Source of the DNA: Pachypanchax playfairii
Lineage: Eukaryota > Chordata > Actinopteri > Cyprinodontiformes > Aplocheilidae
Length of the DNA: 64,000 nucleotides
NCBI GenBank assembly: GCA_006937955.1
Contig: SSNP01000043.1
Span: 635,512-699,511, forward strand
Reading direction: 5' to 3'
Below, in pieces: positions 44,301 to 55,539 of the stretch; positions within the stretch are counted from its first letter, which is position 1, and every line of letters starts with the position of its first letter. Below the pieces are notes generated by a model that worked only from the letters and a program-made list of their open reading frames with translations, was not told the DNA's origin and did no database searches. A program made the position numbers and the translations under genes.

Positions 44301-44735
44301 TAATTCTCATGAACACATACGTATATACAGTGCTTTAAAGAAAAAAATTAAATTAAGAATGAACTGTTTGGATTTCAGTTGTCAAGTTTGGGGTCACACA
44401 GTCATTGTTCTGTTCTCTTTATATTCCAGGACATTGAATTCAGAGAGGCTGAGGCAGACATGGAACAGAAGACCATGTGCATCTACACAGTCCCATCAGA
44501 AGGTCATGGTCATGATGGTGCAGGTGATGGATGATTTTCTGATGTTGGTGTTGTGCTGGAAGGTGTAAAAGTTCTCCATAACCTGCAGAGTGTCAGAGCG
44601 TGATGCTTTATGGACTCATCTACGCACTCAATGTGAGCTACCCAAAAAGCCTGAAAAGTACATTTGAAGTGTACCTGATCTTTCTTTCTTTCTTTCTTTG
44701 ACAGGATCTTGTTTACATTAAAAGTTTTAAATCCT
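41304..44735 (+). pseudogene. PB1-domain partner gene of the CACTA element
   Basis: First exon 41290-42028 starts MAGRVTFRVLFGG and carries a PB1-like fold (TVDELALQIKTFFQVTEPF, then LQYRDREMDDQFMNLL), a Ser/Thr-rich linker and a conserved block (VFVVPRFSYCAEMML). A TGA at 41941 replaces an expected Cys codon. Exon 42168-42487 has KKPRKAEVNFCPKMP, one TAA and one frameshift. Exon 42593-42736 reads FMRLTTVPLNAKFLVELD, exon 42821-42913 NEDINVRHDSVLRCLSIYL, and the last exon near 44430-44735 DIEFREAEADMEQKTMCIY and VGVVLEGVKVLHNL with several stops. Fish databases hold such proteins as 'sterile alpha motif domain protein 3-like'. PB1 domains mediate protein pairing, so a transposase cofactor is an inference. 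Confidence 0.65.
43369..43720 (+). pseudogene. wdr76: wdr76-like exon pair inside an intron of the PB1 gene
   Basis: WDR76 is a nuclear WD40 protein tied to DNA repair and ubiquitin ligase function. Exon 43369-43461 (ACTAG acceptor, GTACGT donor) reads GLSAYEVQRLKNIKEKEAFL then SSLKL, close to the conserved pre-WD40 motif of WDR76. A second exon from 43603 (ATGACAG acceptor) reads SSRKSLRLKE, the next conserved WDR76 block. They lie between PB1-gene exons that otherwise join directly. The second exon is out of phase and no WD40 repeats follow, so this is a captured fragment. Confidence 0.5.
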
Positions 44736-45642
44736 GACAATTGTCATTTTTGGATTGAACTGTGTGGACATTCTCACAGTCAACAGCTTCCCTGTTTTAG
44801 GTTATGATCTTGGTTCTCTAACCTAACTAAGGGAAACACAAGGTTCTTCTAACCTATCTTAGCTATCCCGTAAGTTAGGATTGTATAGATATGTTTTGAT
44901 ATTTACACCTAATGTTAATGTTACACATTGTTTAGTAGTTTTGAGGGTGAATACTGGCACCATGTTGAGTTATTTTTGCCCATTCGTGGCAGAGCTCTAC
45001 AATCTAAAACATGAATAAATTGGTAGCCTACCATGGTGCAGTATACCCTGTTGTGAATTTGGGAGTCCAATATTAACATCTCACAACAGCTGAACAACTA
45101 CTGAAAAGTTTTGTATGCACGTTAACAGTAAAGAAAGGAACCATGTTCTGTCCTATAACAGTTTCATGCCTTGGAGTTTGATATTGAGGTTTTAATGTTA
45201 ATAAACCTGTCGAGTAGACAAATTGGTCTGATTGTTCTTTATACAGGATTAAGATTGTTTGTATTGAATGGAAATTTATACAAATGTGATACATTTTGGT
45301 TAATTTGGCTTATTACATAAGCATAAATAATATGTAATTCAAAGAAATATATGCTATTTAACTTAGGTAACTTAATTATAATGTAATTTTAATTAATATA
45401 ATTTATGTATTTAAAATACATACTGTAAGTATTATTAATTTAGAGTAATTGTACTTTATTAATAGAAAAGACATAAACCTGAGGATTATGCATTTCAAAT
45501 AAATAAGCATTATTACACTTATGAATAAGTATCATGTCAGGTTTATGTTGCAATTATCCAAAAAAAGTAAATGGGAATTTGTCATGTAATAAAATTACAT
45601 AAATCTTAAAAGTTAATATTTCTGTAACTTTAAAAGTTAAAT

Positions 45643-45655
45643 ATTTCTGTGAGTG
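45643..45655 (-). repeat. right terminal inverted repeat of the CACTA element
   Basis: ATTTCTGTGAGTG on the plus strand. Just inside, two copies of an ACAGAAATATT(T)AACTTTTAA motif (minus strand) form short subterminal direct repeats. Confidence 0.75.
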
Positions 45656-46125
45656 TGTGATCATCCTTATTACCTGCCAGCCACAGACATCTCCTGTTCT
45701 ACCTCTCTCCTTGCAGGGTGTGGCTGACAGGTGCAGCTCAGGTGTGTCCAGTCTACCTGCTCAGCTACTCATCTTTAAAGGGGATCTGCTGCAGGAAGCT
45801 GACACCAGATGTTTATGCTGGTTCATTTATCAAGTGTGGTAACAAGGCCAAACTCTTAAACTCTTGATTCTCTAAGACAGATTCTCTTGGTCCTTTTTTT
45901 TCCTGTGACCAAAAGAACTCACCTGTCGTTCCTCATGCAGATCTCCTCCTGGACTTCTCCTCTGTGATGGTTTCCACACCGTTGTCATCGACCAAGCTCT
46001 CTCTCTTGGACTCTCCCCGGTCAGCCTGCTCCGCTCCAGGAAGGACACACCTGGCAGCCCATCATCTCACCATTGCTGATTGCTGAGATCCACGCCGCGA
46101 TCCTGTGTGCGACGCAGGTAAGCTG
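45656..46125 (+). repeat. LTR-like fragment
   Basis: Contains GGTGTGGCTGACAGGTGCAG, a TTTAAAG box near 45775 with ACACCAGATG about 28 nt downstream, and GATGGTTTCCACACCG as in the LTR at 225-728. Termini not found. Confidence 0.4.
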
Positions 46126-49092
46126 GGGTGTCGGGGAGCGGTAATGAGTCCGAAGTCTTGTCCTTGCATGTCTGATATAAAATTAAGTCATGATAATGTT
46201 TAAAAGCGTTTGGCGATCATAGAAGAGCAGAAACATTATGCCAGCTAATAACAACTAATAAAAGTACAAAAAACAAACTCAAGACTGACAGACGGCAAGT
46301 CGCACACGCTGGCGCCATCTTTTCAACTCACACCCTGAAAACTGATGTAGACATTCTTTTTAAGTTGACGATGCAACTACTCATCTGTGAAAAACACAAA
46401 CGCTGTCAGGTTCATTTCATGTTTATTCCTGAGCGTCAGTGTTAGAAGCTGTGTACCATCTGTCAAGTAACAACCTTAAGACTCATGGTTGTGTTTCATA
46501 TTTATGTGTGAAATCTGAATGTGTTTGTGTGAGTGGAAAAGCTGCTCTGACAGAAGAATCCCTTATTGCTAGAACGATCTGGTCAGTGTAATCATGTTTG
46601 TTATTCTATGACATTTTCTCCATCTCTTCTTTTGTCAGGTGTTTAACTATATTCTTCTTTTACTGGTCATTTCTTGCCTATAACAGCTTCCCCCATATTT
46701 GTCTAAAAAACTTCTCCCTGAAATATTCTTGCAATTCATTCTGTCCTTTCTTTCCTCGTGCTGGATGAAGGCCTTTATCGCTAAAATAATACCTCACTGA
46801 TTATTGAGAGTTGGGACAAAACAGATTTTAAAATCCTTTTTAAGATTTCAGATTATATTAATTATATTTGTATATTTCTGTTAAGAAAAGTCGTAACTAT
46901 TTAACCCTGTAAAGGAACAGGTTTTAAATAGAAACAATTTCTTGACAAATAAAAATTTTTCCCTTTCAGATTCAGTTTTTGTCAAATCCATCAGACACTA
47001 AAAAGTGGACAATCTCTGTTCTTCCAGTCTGATGAGAATCTAAAAGTCTGAGGTATGTTGTAATAGAATTTAGTTTAATATGTAATAAAATACATATGTA
47101 AACTTACGTTGTGATTTCACAACATTCTGAAAACTCAGATTTCTAAATATCTCATTTTCAAACTCATTTTTTAATTTTAGTATTATAAAAAACTATTTTT
47201 TAAATAATTAATAAATAAGAGGATATAGATCACATGGTCCTTTATTACATAAACAGCATAAACTGAAGAAAGAATAAAAAATTTCTTTCCAAAATTAACA
47301 AAACATTCAACTGACAGTGTTGACAAAAATGCATGTGCTTTACTAATGAATGAGCAAATGTGTGAAAAAACTGCTCCTCAGCTTAAAGGTTCAGTATGTA
47401 AGAATTAGACCTTGACGTCAACGAGTCCCACAGTTCATGTAGAACCCCCCCTCCCCTCTGTTCTCACCCCCTCCCCTCTGTTCTCACCCCCTCCCCTCCC
47501 TGATGTTTCTGTTGGGTTGTCAGTTCGGATGTTGATTCTCATTTAGTTTCTCTTGTATTTGTTCAATTTTTGGGAAGGTCTATTTGTTCAGCGTTGAGTT
47601 TTCCTAAGTGCATTTGAACGCCCCATCACATGCAGCTCAGCTGATCAGTAGGAAGGATGTGGTGGTTTCTTACTTTTTGCTGCTGGTCGTTGTGGAATTC
47701 CAGCTGCTTGTGTTGAAGACTTGGCAGCCTTGCAGACTCACATGTGATTCGTGATGGAACCAGGAAGTCTGGACGTGTAAATAATGATTCTGGTCCGGAC
47801 CAGAAACTAAAAACTCTTCATTAACCTCTCCTCCACCTCTTCTCGTCTTTCTCTCCTGTGTCCCCCCCTCCTCCTCTTTCACTCCTCTCTTCCACAATCT
47901 CTGTCTCCACCTTTTAGCTTGTATTGGTCCACTAGTGTCTTTCTGGTGTGGGTCATGTGACTAACTGGAAGGATAAATGAAGACTGTTAGACAGATGACG
48001 ATTTAATATTGTGTCAGTTGTCCATTTGCTTGGTCTTCATTTAAGAGTATTTGTAGGTGGAGGAAGGGAAGAGTGTTTGTGTGTGTCTAAGTGTGTGGTA
48101 TTGCTGTATGTGATCTTAAACTGACATTCCTTAGCATCCGTCCATCCATCATCCATCCGTCCAAGATCCTACCTTCCTGTTCAGGATCGCAGGGAGCTGG
48201 TGTCTATCTCCAGCAGTCTTTGGGTGAGGGGCGGGGGACACCCTGGACAGGTTATCAGTCCATCACAGGGCTGCAAAGAGACAAACATCCTTCCTGTCAA
48301 GCACAGGTTGAACCTTTCCTGTGGACCATGGAGCTGCCGAAACTCCACTTTCACATCTTGAAGCACAAAATCTACAGCAATGGCCTTGGCTAGCCACCAA
48401 TGGTCATCATATGCTACTACTATCCAGTCTCCATTATTAAGGTTGCTAACAGTTGTTACCCTCAGGACCTTTCAGAGACCCCTCATTCCTGTTCTTCTCC
48501 ATCACATCTTCTATATCCTCCTTCCATCTCTCTCCATCTCCTTCATCAGCAGGGCCAAAGGTCTTTTCTTCTTTGTCCTGCTTGTATCACTCTGCTGTTC
48601 GTCTGAGTAACTATTGAAATAGAAGGTTGCTATGTTGAAGCACTGGTAAACCATCATCTTGCAGCAAAAGGATAGTTGTCTGTGATGAAGTGCATAATAT
48701 CATTGCATGTTTTCTTCTGTAATGTAGTACAGCTGAACACCCCTCAGACTGTTTGAGACCTTTTCAAAGAATGTGTTTCTACCTGGGAAAGTAACACAAT
48801 AATGAGCAGATCAAAGTCTACCCTTGCTCTACACGTTATGGTGTGTTCACACCGCACGCTTTATCAGCGTCAAGCAACGCTCACAACACATCTAGTTTGA
48901 AACTTGTATGTTGAAGCTTGCAACACCTGCCACTTCAGAACAGAGAAAAGAGCAAGGAGGCGGGGCTTCCTCTGTTGTCAGATGTTCTGAACAATGGCGG
49001 ATCATATCGAGAGAGTGACTTGGCTTTATTTGATTAAGCTAGATAACATCGACGTCGGTTGCATCAGCGATAAGCTTGTCTTCCATTGTTGA
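46126..49092. other. no gene seen; scattered repeat scraps
   Basis: 48138-48290 (CATCCATCCGTCC..., GCGGGGGACACCCTGGACAG, CAGTCCATCACAGGGC) is a common fish interspersed repeat. TTAAAGGTTCAGTATGTAAG at 47384 looks like one end of a TTAA-type MITE. GGTGTGTTCACACCGCACGC at 48840 looks like another MITE terminus. No supported coding sequence. Confidence 0.5.
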
Positions 49093-49882
49093 AAAAAATG
49101 ACAAGACATGAAACTGGAGTAATGTGTAAAGTTTATTAGAAGGAGAACCAGGGCAGGACTTCAGGCAGTACTGTCACAGGCCAAGGGTGGATAGGCATTT
49201 CCTTATGAACTCTGCTCCACCTGCCAGACCGTTCTCCACCTCCTCCAGGTCTGTTACTGAGCAGGATCCAGGCAGGACACATGCCAGGGGAGGAACAGAA
49301 ACAGATAAGGATCCTTAAGGGTAAAAAGGGCAGGTTAAAAGGTGCAGGGCAGAAACAATCTGGCTCTTCTTCAACCTTAGTCACTAAACCCTTGCTCCCT
49401 CCTCTTCAGACTCAAGTCTCACACCAACAGGAAATCCTCCACAAATAATCCTCCTCTCCTCTTCTTGACATACAGATTAAATACTACTCACAGTCCCAGT
49501 GGGGTTCAGGCAGGTCGTGGTCAAAACAGTCCATAAGTCCAAATCCAGAGATTCTCTCGGTACAAACAAATCCAATGGGGGTAAGCAGAAAACAGAGTCA
49601 GGTCAGGCAGAAACTAGTTCGGTACATACTATGATCAGAACAGGGTATGACTATAACGCTGGAAAGATGCACTATGAAAAGGTACAATCAATCTGGCACC
49701 AGACCATGAAAAACAACCTGCTTAAATACTGTGCCAGCTCAATTGACAGGATGAAAGTGAACAGGTGCAGGCAATGATCCTAATTACAGAGAGTGAATGA
49801 GAGTAGGAAGTGCATGACCATATATAGACATTGAGCAGTTAAAAGCAAATAGACATGAAACAGGGCCAGACAAACCGTGATA
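49093..49882 (-). repeat. gypsy-like LTR, decayed
   Basis: In element sense it begins TATCACGGTTTGTCTGGCCC (49882, probably from TGTCACGG), has AGTATTTAAGCAGG near 49728 with GTGCCAGATTGATTGTACC about 30 nt later, and AATAAAC near 49133. The end and target duplication are unclear. Confidence 0.55.
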
Positions 49883-49884
49883 TT

Positions 49885-52121
49885 AAGATGTTTTAGTGGA
49901 TTTGTCAAAACACAAGTCTAGTTAAAGATCCGATCGGATTGGCCGCAAATATTCCTGAACGTCTGTCTGAAAACGGCTTTAATAACTTCAGTAATTCAGG
50001 TCTCAGCAGGAAGTGGTGTTCTGGTGATTTATGCTGCCCTGAAGAAAAATACCTACATAGTATAAATTAACAACTTATTACATAATGAGATGTTATTAGA
50101 AGTTTATACAGTATTCTTGTTTATGGTGAGTGTTTCCTGTTAATTATTTAAACATATTTTTATGATCCTTCCTGATATTNTTCTATATAAAAGCCCTCTG
50201 GGTCCTTATCAGCCATTGTTGGGTCCTCCTCCTCTGAGTGTGTCCAAAAATTTGCCTGTTGCTCTGACAATGTAAAGAAAGTAAAAATAACAACATATTT
50301 AGTGTTTCTGTCCTGGGAGAATTTATTTCATAGGTAAAATGTATTTATGGAAAAATATAGAAACAAAAATTGCTAATTGTTCAATTCAGAAGGAAGTGTT
50401 TTTATTAAGTTACATAAGACCTTTTGAAAGATACCCATTTGCAATGGCTGTTGCTCTATTGTTTGTATGTTGGTGGTGACACAGTGACTGTTATGTTTGC
50501 AAATGTTTGTCCTAAGTCTGCTGCATATTAATTGCCCTTTGGGACCAATAAAGTTTTCTGAATCTGAAAAAATAAACAATAAATCTGTTTATTGAAGTCA
50601 AGACTGTAGAACGGCACGTGTGCAGAAGGAATCTCAATAGGTAACATATTTCTACAGAACACCGGTTCCAGCAACGGTCGTCTGAGACACGGCTGCAGAA
50701 AAGTTATTCTGCTTTAAGTCTTTAATTTGCCTGAAAAAAAACTGAATATTAGCAGATTGTTGACTCCAATTTGCACAAAATGCAGAAATTCAGAATTCAA
50801 AATCATACACTTACAACAACAGTGTTTTTAACATTTGAGTGGCAGTATTACATAAATAAAAAAATAACTAGTGTTGCATTGTTGCACCGACTCTGAAATA
50901 CCAACAACAGTCACTTGTTTCAAATATCTCTGGCTCTACAGATCTCTCTTTCAAAAATGGTTTCCTTTATTTCACAGATATGGTCACCTCAGATTCCAAA
51001 GGGATTAAGTGTAAATAATTTAGTGTCAAATCTGAAACTTTAAAGCCTGCAGCTCCCATAAGCTTGGAAGGATACAGGGGCTGTAAAATGGACTCCACAA
51101 CCTTCAAAGTATATCACGAATTTCAAATATATCTAATCCAAATATATAAAGTTTTAATGTTTGAGGTATGTGCAAGGCTTTCTCTACTTGGGCTGGTTCA
51201 TTTCTCTGCACAGACACTATGAATCTGAGATAAAAAGCAATTTGACTGCATTCAAATCACACAGGTCAGTCTTAAAAGGCTGAAATTTTGAAGATAAACC
51301 ACCTTTGTCTCCTCATAATTTAGTCATAGAAGCAGAAACACACAGCTGCATTCACTTTGCAAAGACATTAAGTTCATTACTCCAAAATAACTTCACTTTA
51401 CAAGCTGTGCAGCTATTTGCTTCCTACTGATTATGGAAATTCACCTCTCACAAATGACTCAGTACTTGGTGATGTAACCTCTTTAACAGACATGCTCTAA
51501 TGCAGTTTCTCAATTCCAGCCTTCAAGTATCACTGGCCAGCAAGATTCAGATTTTTACCTGCTTCAACACAGTTTTAACTTTACAAGGAAAACACATTGA
51601 ACTTGCTTCAAACTCAGTGTGAGCTATCATTTAAAGTTTACCTTGCTGCCTGATAACAAACGTAGGCTGATGTGTAATGTTTTTGTTATGAACTAAACTC
51701 AAACAGTAACTTTGTGCTGCAAGAATTGTATTTTTTTTTGCTGATCTCTGTGAGGGCACACACATTCTGTTCTGCTACTGCTATCCCCCCCCTTTTTGTG
51801 TGTCTCTGAGTTGCCCACCTGCAAATTCCTGGAATATGAAATTATGGATCTGGTATCGTGGTCACTTACACACTGGAAAACTTTTACTACAATTGAGGCT
51901 CGTGAAGGAGGAGCCACCACTCGACCCACGCTCTGTTGGTGGAGGACGGATACTGTAAAATAGCTCCTAATCAACCCATTAAATAATGTTAAATCACCAA
52001 AAAACAAACCCTAAACCTTAACAACTTCTAACTAATCAAAGTAATAACCATATGCTCAAAACACAAGTCAGTTCCTTTTAATCAACCCTACAGTATCTGC
52101 ACAGAAGCCATAGGACAAATA
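49885..52121. other. no gene seen
   Basis: AT-rich. One ambiguous base at 50180. An L2-type tail (GCCCTTTGGGACCAATAAAG) lies at about 50530-50575. Open frames lack domains. Confidence 0.5.
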
Positions 52122-53813
52122 CAGTGGGGCAAAAAAGTATTTAGTCAGCCACCAATTGTGTAAGTTCTCCCACTTAAAAAGATCAGAGAGGCCTGTAATT
52201 TTCATCATAGGTATACCTCAACTATGAGAGACAAAATGAGGAAAAAAAATCCAGAAAATCACATTGTCTGATTTTTAAAGAATTTATTTGCAAATTATGG
52301 TGGAAAATAAGTATTTGGTCACCTACAAACAAGTAAGATTTCTGGCTTTCACAGACCTGTAACTTCTTTAAGAGGCTCCTCGGTCCTCCACTCGTTACCT
52401 GTATTAATGGCACCTGTGTGAACTCGTTATCAGTATAAAAGACACCTGCCCACAACCTCAAACAGTCACGCTCCAAACTCCACTATGGCCAAGACCAAAG
52501 AGCTGTCAAAGGACACCAGAAACAAAATTGTAGACCTTCACCAGGCTGGGAAGACTGAATCTGCAATAGGTAAGCAGCTTGGTGTGAAGAAATCAACTGT
52601 GGGAGCAATTATTAGAAAATGGAAGACATACAAGACCACTGATAATCTCCCTCGATCTGGGGCTCCACGCAAGATCTCACCCCGTGGGGTCAAAATGATC
52701 ACAAGAACGGTGAGCAAAAATCCCAGAACCACACGGAGGGACCTAGTGAATGACCTGCAGAGAGCTGGGACCAAAGTAACAAAGGCTACCATCAGTAACA
52801 CACTACGCCGCCAGGGACTCAAATCCTGCAGTGCCAGACGTGTCCCCCTGCTGAAGCCAGGACACGTCCAGGCCCGTCTGCGGTTTGCTAGAGAGCATTT
52901 GGATNNNNNNNNNNNNNNNNNNNNNNNNNNNNNNNNNNNNNNNNNNNNNNNNNNNNNNNNNNNNNNNNNNNNNNNNNNNNNNNNNNNNNNNNNNNNNNNN
53001 NNNNNNNNNNNNNNNNNNNNNNNNNNNNNNNNNNNNNNNNNNNNNNNNNNNNNNNNNNNNNNNNNNNNNNNNNNNNNNNNNNNNNNNNNNNNNNNNNNNN
53101 NNNNNNNNNNNNNNNNNNNNNNNNNNNNNNNNNNNNNNNNNNNNNNNNNNNNNNNNNNNNNNNNNNNNNNNNNNNNNNNNNNNNNNNNNNNNNNNNNNNN
53201 NNNNNNNNNNNNNNNNNNNNNNNNNNNNNNNNNNNNNNNNNNNNNNNNNNNNNNNNNNNNNNNNNNNNNNNNNNNNNNNNNNNNNNNNNNNNNNNNNNNN
53301 NNNNNNNNNNNNNNNNNNCACACCGCCCGGGCAACGAAGGAGTGGCTTCGTAAGAAGCATTTCAAGGTCCTGGAGTGGCCTAGCCAGTCTCCAGATCTCA
53401 ACCCCATAGAAAATCTCTGGAGGGAGTTGAAAGTCCGTGTTGCCCAGCGTCAGCCCCAAAACATCACTGCTCTAGAGGAGATCTGCATGGAGGAATGGGC
53501 CAAAATACCAGCAACAGTGTGTGAAAACCTTGTGAAGACTTACAGAAAACGTTTGACCTCTGTCATTGCCAACAAAGGCTATATAACAAAGTATTGAGAT
53601 TAACTTTTGTTATTGACCAAATACTTATTTTCCATCATAATTTGCAAATAAATTCTTTAAAAATCAGACAATATGATTTTCTGGATTTTTTTTCCTCATT
53701 TTGTCTCTCATAGTTGAGGTATACCTATGATGAAAATTACAGGCCTCTCTGATCTTTTTAAGTGGGAGAACTTACACAATTGGTGGCTGACTAAATACTT
53801 TTTTGCCCCACTG
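52122..53813 (+). mobile_element. Tc1-type transposon with long terminal repeats and a sequence gap
   Basis: TA-flanked (52120-52121, 53814-53815). Ends CAGTGGGGCAAAAAAGTATT on both strands. The inverted repeats extend about 200 bp (52122-52330 and 53608-53813) and are almost identical. The transposase frame is open on both sides of a 414-N gap (52905-53318). Confidence 0.95.
52485..53597 (+). CDS. Tc1 transposase, DD34E type, middle unsequenced
   Basis: N-terminal 140 residues: MAKTKELSKDTRNKIVDLHQ, helix-turn-helix IGKQLGVKKSTVGAIIRKW, a GAPRKISPRG linker and a second helix set ATISNTLRRQGLKS. After the gap come HTARATKEWLRKKHFKVLEW and SPDLNPIENLW with the catalytic Glu, then a normal C-terminus ITKY. 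The frame is kept across the N run, but 414 N would give 370 residues, about 25 more than usual, so the gap length is probably an estimate. The first two catalytic Asp fall in the gap. The seen parts are intact. Confidence 0.9.
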   Translation: MAKTKELSKDTRNKIVDLHQAGKTESAIGKQLGVKKSTVGAIIRKWKTYKTTDNLPRSGAPRKISPRGVKMITRTVSKNPRTTRRDLVNDLQRAGTKVTKATISNTLRRQGLKSCSARRVPLLKPGHVQARLRFAREHLDXXXXXXXXXXXXXXXXXXXXXXXXXXXXXXXXXXXXXXXXXXXXXXXXXXXXXXXXXXXXXXXXXXXXXXXXXXXXXXXXXXXXXXXXXXXXXXXXXXXXXXXXXXXXXXXXXXXXXXXXXXXXXXXXXXXXXXXXXXHTARATKEWLRKKHFKVLEWPSQSPDLNPIENLWRELKVRVAQRQPQNITALEEICMEEWAKIPATVCENLVKTYRKRLTSVIANKGYITKY

Positions 53814-53929
53814 TACAAGCAAGAAATCAAAGAGAAGGAAACAATATAAGTAGGCGGACTGTTTGGAGTCCAGTTTAATTCCGACGCTGATACATCAAGT
53901 GTATAATTTTTTTTTTTTTTTTTTTTTTT

Positions 53930-54851
53930 TCAGAACACTTTGTTTTTCTTAATCCAAGGTAACTGCGAGGCACCAGCCACTATTGGCTCCACTGATTTGT
54001 AGTGGTGATTCATGTTATCTGTTATTGCTGTTTCTAAGTGAATAAAGACACTGAGCTGATGAGGGACCAGCAGAGTTATCAGGGCTGTCTCGCAGACATG
54101 CCGCGAGCGCTGGTACTCTCCTCGGCTGAGTTTTGGACCAAACTTCTTGAGTGATCGTATTTCTTATATTTATAATAATGAAAGGTTTTGATAGAATAAG
54201 GAAAAAACCTAAAATTTTCTTGGTGCCGTGAACCCGTTTCACAACATACTCCATCGCTGACGGAAGAGGACGACAGCTGAAGACCGTGCACGGCCAGGAG
54301 AGTCATAGGACCCTGGTGGAAAGTCCCGGGGGCTGAATTGCTCGCTGGGCCAGCTGGATAGGTCGACCTCGACCGCCAACGTGGACTTGACGCGATCCAG
54401 ATGGGGAGAATACATCACTCAACAAGGGGTAAGAAGTGCTGGTTTCGTTGTTTAAGCTGTTTGGTGTATGAGTTGTGTTTTAAAGTGAAGCAAGGTGTGT
54501 TTGGGACTGCAGGACCGTTATTGAGAGTATTGTCAGTATTGTACGCACTGCCAACGTCCGCATCAGGTGTTTAACCTTTGCTTCGAGTAATGTCAAGTAG
54601 TGTCAGTGTTTTCCCCTGGTGGACTGATGTCGTTCGAGCAGTATGCCTCTTCAATCCGTACTTCAATAACTCCTCCCAAAGCATTTGTGTTTGCATAAAA
54701 TCCACTATACGATCATAGTATGTTTAACAATGTGTTGAAACCGAGTGACTGTCCACGACATCTAAGTATTGCTGTTTGTGTGGCTGTGGTCGCTGTTCGG
54801 GCTTGTCATTGTAATTGGGCTTGATGTCGCAGGACATCGGTAATATTTAAG
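53930..54851 (+). repeat. LTR/leader fragment of a tRNA-His-primed retroelement (copy B)
   Basis: Inverted partner of 4186-5105. Has GAATAAAGACACTGAG at 54041, the primer-site sequence TGGTGCCGTGAACCCG at 54221-54236 and the same leader (CTTGACGCGATCCAGATGGG). A T-run of about 23 precedes it. No coding domain follows before the hairpin at 54948. Confidence 0.5.
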
Positions 54852-54947
54852 TACTCCAGCAGCCTCTTTGGGGTCAGCCGACGATGTGCTTTCTATTGCA
54901 ACATCAGCCGCCCAGTTTGGGGAGGTGGTCCCAATTACCTGACCAAC

Positions 54948-54992
54948 CAGGCCCACACGTCTTTGACAGATTTACAAAGACGTGAGGGCCTG
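54948..54992. repeat. perfectly placed hairpin
   Basis: CAGGCCCACACGTCTTT, an 11-nt loop, AAAGACGTGAGGGCCTG: a 17-bp stem with one A-A mismatch. It could be the end of a DNA element or a replication-type stem-loop; purpose unknown. Confidence 0.75.
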
Positions 54993-55504
54993 GAGCTGAA
55001 CCGCTGTCTCTCAATTTCGAAGGCGGGCTTAGCCAGTTGAGAGAGAACCAATCACAGAAACCCGGAAGTGACGCAACATGTGACGCTAAAGCGGATACAC
55101 GCGAGGCGGAACAAAAACAAAAGGTTTAGCGAGCGAAGCCATAATGGTAGCTACAGGGCCATGCTTAATGGAGGAGAAAAGACAAATATTAATGACAGTT
55201 GTCACTTTTGTGTCAAAAACTTGCGAATACAAGGTGTCATTGCACACTCGGTTCACGTATTTGACTGCCCCAAGCAAACACTGTGCAAACACAGAAGTAA
55301 ACACTTCATCTACAGCTGAGTCCGCCATGTTAAATGTTGTGCTCTGGGTGGAAAACGCTAGTTCCGTGTTTTCAGGATGACGCACAACATAGGTGATATG
55401 TAATTGGTCCGTCATAAAATTTGAGGCAGAAATGGTCGGGTGCGGCTCCGGTGTCAGACCCTTCTGCATTTGAACATAATGCAGGAGGATCTGATTGGTC
55501 AGGC
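54993..55504. other. non-coding repeat-like stretch, 5' flank of the DIRS element
   Basis: CpG-containing sequence (GGAAGTGACGCAACATGTGACG, CATGGCGGACTC-like on the minus strand). A 209-residue minus-strand open frame covers it and the antisense of DIRS; it has no domain. Possibly a MITE whose one end is the hairpin at 54948. Confidence 0.35.
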
Positions 55505-55539
55505 TATGGTCCCACCGGTGGAGTCCACCCTTCTGAGTT

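Larger units (their letters stand above)
33192..45655 (+). mobile_element. two-gene CACTA-type DNA transposon, with nested insertions
   Basis: The termini CACTCACAGAAAT (33192-33204) and ATTTCTGTGAGTG (45643-45655) are perfect 13-bp inverted repeats of CACTA style; TG on both outer sides is a possible 2-bp target duplication. Inside, in one orientation, are a C2H2/DDE-like transposase gene and a PB1-domain gene. Near the right end ACAGAAATATTAACTTTTAA-like sequence repeats as subterminal motifs. Later insertions are the Tc1 element 34360-35576 and the solo LTR 38496-40838. Removing them leaves about 8.9 kb. Stops and frameshifts in both genes show this copy is dead. I believe the superfamily is EnSpm/CACTA, from the termini and the Tnp2-like transposase. 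Confidence 0.72.

Noticed and set aside
33192..45655. Host zinc-finger gene plus neighbouring SAMD3-like gene instead of a transposon
   Set aside because: Perfect CACTA-type inverted termini, shared orientation, and the DDE-like core favour a transposon; I keep some doubt because the match of the ends is 13 bp.
47670..47897. Minus-strand frame rich in Glu/Arg
   Set aside because: Purine-rich simple sequence on the minus strand; no domain or splice context.
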